In this document: positions 5,258 to 7,125 of the stretch, in pieces | Position numbering within the stretch: position 1 is the first letter of the stretch | Layout of the letters: the number at the start of each line of letters is the position of its first letter | Source of the DNA: an uncultured Eubacteriales bacterium | GTDB taxonomy: Bacteria; Bacillota; Clostridia; Oscillospirales; Acutalibacteraceae | Assembly (NCBI GenBank): GCA_934636435.1 | Contig: CAKUAQ010000073.1 | Location: 1-7,125, forward strand | DNA: 7,125 nucleotides | Reading direction: 5' to 3' | Program-made: the position numbers and the translations under genes | The notes under the pieces: model-generated | Told to the model about the DNA's origin: nothing | Database searches by the model: none | What the model saw: only the letters and a program-made list of their open reading frames with translations

Positions 5258-6052
5258 TCAACCGCCGATCTGGCAGTGCAGACCGGTGCGCTGCACAACG
5301 CGCAACAGTTCCGACATATGCTCATTCTCCGGCGGGCGAATATCCGGCAACGTGTATTCCCGATCCAGCCACCGATATTTATCTTGCCCCAGGCGATGAT
5401 ACGGCAACAGGTGCAATTCCTCGACCCCCGGTAATGACGCTGCAAACCGTGCAATCGCTCCGATCTCCTCCGGGGTATCGTTGAATCCCGGAATGGTGGG
5501 CACCCGAATAATCAGCCGCTTGGCGTTGGCGGCGATCTTTACCGCATTCTCCAAGCACAGCGCGTTGCTCTGACCGGTATACGCCTTATGCTTTTCTGCA
5601 TCCATGTGCTTGATATCCATAAGGCAGGTATCCAGATTCGGCAGCACCCGGGCGATCACCTCATCGTAGGAGGCGAACGCCGTGGTCTCGATGGCGGTGT
5701 TCAGCCCCTCCGCCTTTGCCGCCTGCAGCAATGCCACGGCAAACTCCGGCTGACTGAGACATTCACCGCCCGAGAGGGTCATACCGCCGCCGGAATTCCG
5801 GTAATAATCCCGGTCCTTCACGACCTCCCGCATGACCTCTGCCACCGTCATATCCCGACCGACCGTCTTAGGCACGCCGTTGACGGTCATGGTTTCAATG
5901 CCATATTCCTGCATCTCCGGATTGCAGCACCAGCGGCAGCGGAAGTGACAGCCCTTAAGGAATACGATCGTTCGTATTCCGGGACCGTCATGGATGGAAT
6001 AGCGCTGTATATCCGCCACGCGTCCTCGCACATTGAGATAGCTTTGTTCCAT
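5258..6052 (-). CDS. Glycyl radical enzyme activase (radical SAM, PflA-type)
   Basis: A 264-residue radical SAM enzyme that would install the glycyl radical on the neighbouring dehydratase, using S-adenosylmethionine and a [4Fe-4S] cluster in the cytosol. The cluster motif CX3CX2C is at C35, C39 and C42 (GCHFRCRWC), preceded by SIHDGPGIRT, the usual activase signature. The SAM-contacting GGE is at 95-97. LMDIKHMD, RVPTIPGFND and LLPYHRLGQDKY follow in the expected order. The region after the CX3CX2C motif runs straight into GVPKTVGRDMT without a ferredoxin-like cysteine cluster, so it is the short, single-cluster form, unlike many activases of choline lyase or diol dehydratases. The start at 6052 is chosen because GAGGTGG (6058-6064) lies 5 nt upstream and the family signature begins soon after. 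The frame extends further upstream but overlaps the dehydratase. The gene starts 10 bp after the dehydratase stop. Confidence 0.95.
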   Translation of the reverse strand: MEQSYLNVRGRVADIQRYSIHDGPGIRTIVFLKGCHFRCRWCCNPEMQEYGIETMTVNGVPKTVGRDMTVAEVMREVVKDRDYYRNSGGGMTLSGGECLSQPEFAVALLQAAKAEGLNTAIETTAFASYDEVIARVLPNLDTCLMDIKHMDAEKHKAYTGQSNALCLENAVKIAANAKRLIIRVPTIPGFNDTPEEIGAIARFAASLPGVEELHLLPYHRLGQDKYRWLDREYTLPDIRPPENEHMSELLRVVQRTGLHCQIGG

Positions 6053-6062
6053 TACCGCCACC

Positions 6063-7125
6063 TCAGAAGCCCGCCTGCTCCGTGCGGCGGATGATGTCAT
6101 CCTGCAGAGAGCGCGACAGAGTGGTGAACAAAGCACTGTAGCCGGCAACCCGCACCACCAGAGACTTATATTTCTCCGGATGGGCCTGAGCGTCCAGCAG
6201 CGTCTCCCGGCTCACCACATTAAACTGCATATGGCTGCCCTTCTTATCAAAGTAGGTGCGCACCAGCGCTGCAAAATTCTCCAGTCCGGCCCGGCCGGCC
6301 AACGCCGACGGGTGGAATTTCATATTATATAACGTTCCGTTGGAGGCAACAAAGTGGTCGAGTCTGGCCACAGAGGATGCCGCCGCTGTGGGGCCATGGG
6401 TATCCTTACCTGCCGACGGAGAAACGCCGTCCGCCACCGGTGTATGTGCCAAACGGCCGTCCGGAGTAGCTCCGGTCTGAGCGCCCAGCGGCACATTGGC
6501 TGACACCGGATACAGGCCGGCCTGATACTGTCCGCCGCGTGGGTTGCGGTGCTTCTCCACCGATCTCGTGTAGGTATACGCCGCACGGCGCGCCAAAGCG
6601 TCTACCTCCGGCTCATCGTTACCGAATTTCGGCAGGGCTTCGATCCACTCACGTAGCTGTGCATACCGCTCCCGGTCAACCTCCGGCGCTGTATTGGACT
6701 GCACCATGGAAGCAACCTGCGCTACCACCGCCTCGGTGACCGGCTGACCGCCATCGGCAAGCGCGCGGACGATTTCTTCCGTTACCCGCGCTACGTCTGC
6801 CGGGTCCACACAGCCGACACCAAAATTGTGATCCATTGCCTCACGGAAGTCCGCCAGTGTGGCTCTATGCTGCACAAATACCAGTTCCCGGATGGCATAC
6901 AGTGCATCCGCCACATTCGCCACGCCGAAACCTTGCGGTCCGGTAAAGTTATAGTGAGCACCACCCTGTTGCAGCGGCACCCCACGACTGATACAATCGT
7001 CCACCATGCACGATTCAAAGGGCAGCGGACACAGATCCGCGTGCGCCGTGTCAATGGCATTATCTGCATTGACCAGCAGCTCCACCAGATAATCCATCTG
7101 TTTTTGATAAGCGTCCACGACCTCG
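6063..7125 (-). CDS. Glycyl radical diol/glycerol dehydratase-like enzyme (C-terminal part)
   Basis: About 353 C-terminal residues of a glycyl radical enzyme of the PFL-like superfamily, cut by the right window edge; the apparent GTG start at 7118 is internal. The radical-bearing glycine is in RVAGYSALF near the C-terminus (codon 6143-6141). QGGAHYNFTGPQG, PKFGND, NPRGGQYQAGLYPVSANVPLG, ATPDGR, DGVSPSAGKD, NGTLYNMKFHPSA and QFNVVSRETL fit diol/glycerol dehydratases and choline lyases rather than pyruvate formate-lyase. The C-terminus (SLQDDIIRRTEQ) looks diol dehydratase-like. The catalytic cysteine and most substrate-binding residues lie outside the window, so the substrate is inferred mainly from the PduP and PduA/J-like partners. 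Fragment residues of about 100-149 seem to be an insertion compared with Clostridium butyricum glycerol dehydratase and CutC as I recall them. A stop at 6063 is followed by the activase. Confidence 0.93.
   Translation of the reverse strand, partial: EVVDAYQKQMDYLVELLVNADNAIDTAHADLCPLPFESCMVDDCISRGVPLQQGGAHYNFTGPQGFGVANVADALYAIRELVFVQHRATLADFREAMDHNFGVGCVDPADVARVTEEIVRALADGGQPVTEAVVAQVASMVQSNTAPEVDRERYAQLREWIEALPKFGNDEPEVDALARRAAYTYTRSVEKHRNPRGGQYQAGLYPVSANVPLGAQTGATPDGRLAHTPVADGVSPSAGKDTHGPTAAASSVARLDHFVASNGTLYNMKFHPSALAGRAGLENFAALVRTYFDKKGSHMQFNVVSRETLLDAQAHPEKYKSLVVRVAGYSALFTTLSRSLQDDIIRRTEQAGF

Noticed and set aside
6053..6148. A longer activase starting at 6148
   Set aside because: The extra residues would overlap the end of the dehydratase out of frame and match nothing in activases. 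The ATG at 6052 has a good ribosome binding site.
6808..6819. A GCVDP sequence in the glycyl radical enzyme that resembles the catalytic GCVEP motif
   Set aside because: It lies after the QGGAHYNFTGPQG motif and only about 223 residues before the radical glycine. In glycerol dehydratase and CutC the catalytic cysteine precedes that motif and lies about 330 residues before the glycine. The true cysteine should be outside the window.

Overview
The window holds part of a bacterial microcompartment (BMC) locus of the glycyl-radical-enzyme type (GRM), and every convincing gene is on the minus strand. In transcription order (right to left) they are: the C-terminal part of a glycyl radical diol/glycerol dehydratase-like enzyme, cut by the right window edge; its radical-SAM activase; a two-domain PduO-type cobalamin adenosyltransferase; a PduP-type CoA-acylating aldehyde dehydrogenase; a zinc-dependent alcohol dehydrogenase; and five single-domain BMC shell proteins, the last cut by the left edge. 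The five non-shell genes and the first shell gene are packed with 10-33 bp gaps or an 11 bp overlap, most with clear Shine-Dalgarno sites, as in one operon.

The chemistry reads as follows. The glycyl radical enzyme would dehydrate a diol (1,2-propanediol is the best guess, glycerol possible) to an aldehyde. PduP would oxidise the aldehyde to acyl-CoA with NAD+. The alcohol dehydrogenase would reduce a second aldehyde to the alcohol and regenerate NAD+. The shell would hold the aldehyde and a private cofactor pool. The aldehyde and alcohol dehydrogenases start with matching amphipathic helices that look like encapsulation peptides. The shell genes comprise three nearly identical PduA/PduJ-like hexamer proteins, one divergent protein with a basic pore loop, and one with a lengthened pore loop and a C-terminal tail. 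No vertex protein (BMC-P), tandem-domain shell protein, PduL or kinase lies in the window; these would have to be elsewhere.

The one sizeable intergenic gap (about 100 bp, 1131-1229) carries a near-consensus sigma-70 promoter facing the last four shell genes, with a 7-bp hairpin next to its -35 box. Shell genes may therefore be transcribed separately from the enzymes.

The GC-rich sequence, strong AGGAGG-type ribosome binding sites and GTG/TTG starts, together with an oxygen-sensitive glycyl radical pathway, suggest a strict anaerobe, perhaps a GC-rich gut clostridium of the Oscillospirales type; this is inference only. The most notable points are coding-sequence-confined homogenisation of the shell paralogs, a B12 adenosyltransferase in a pathway that should not need B12, an approximately 50-residue insertion in the glycyl radical enzyme, an activase lacking auxiliary Fe-S clusters, and an encapsulation peptide on an MDR-type alcohol dehydrogenase.
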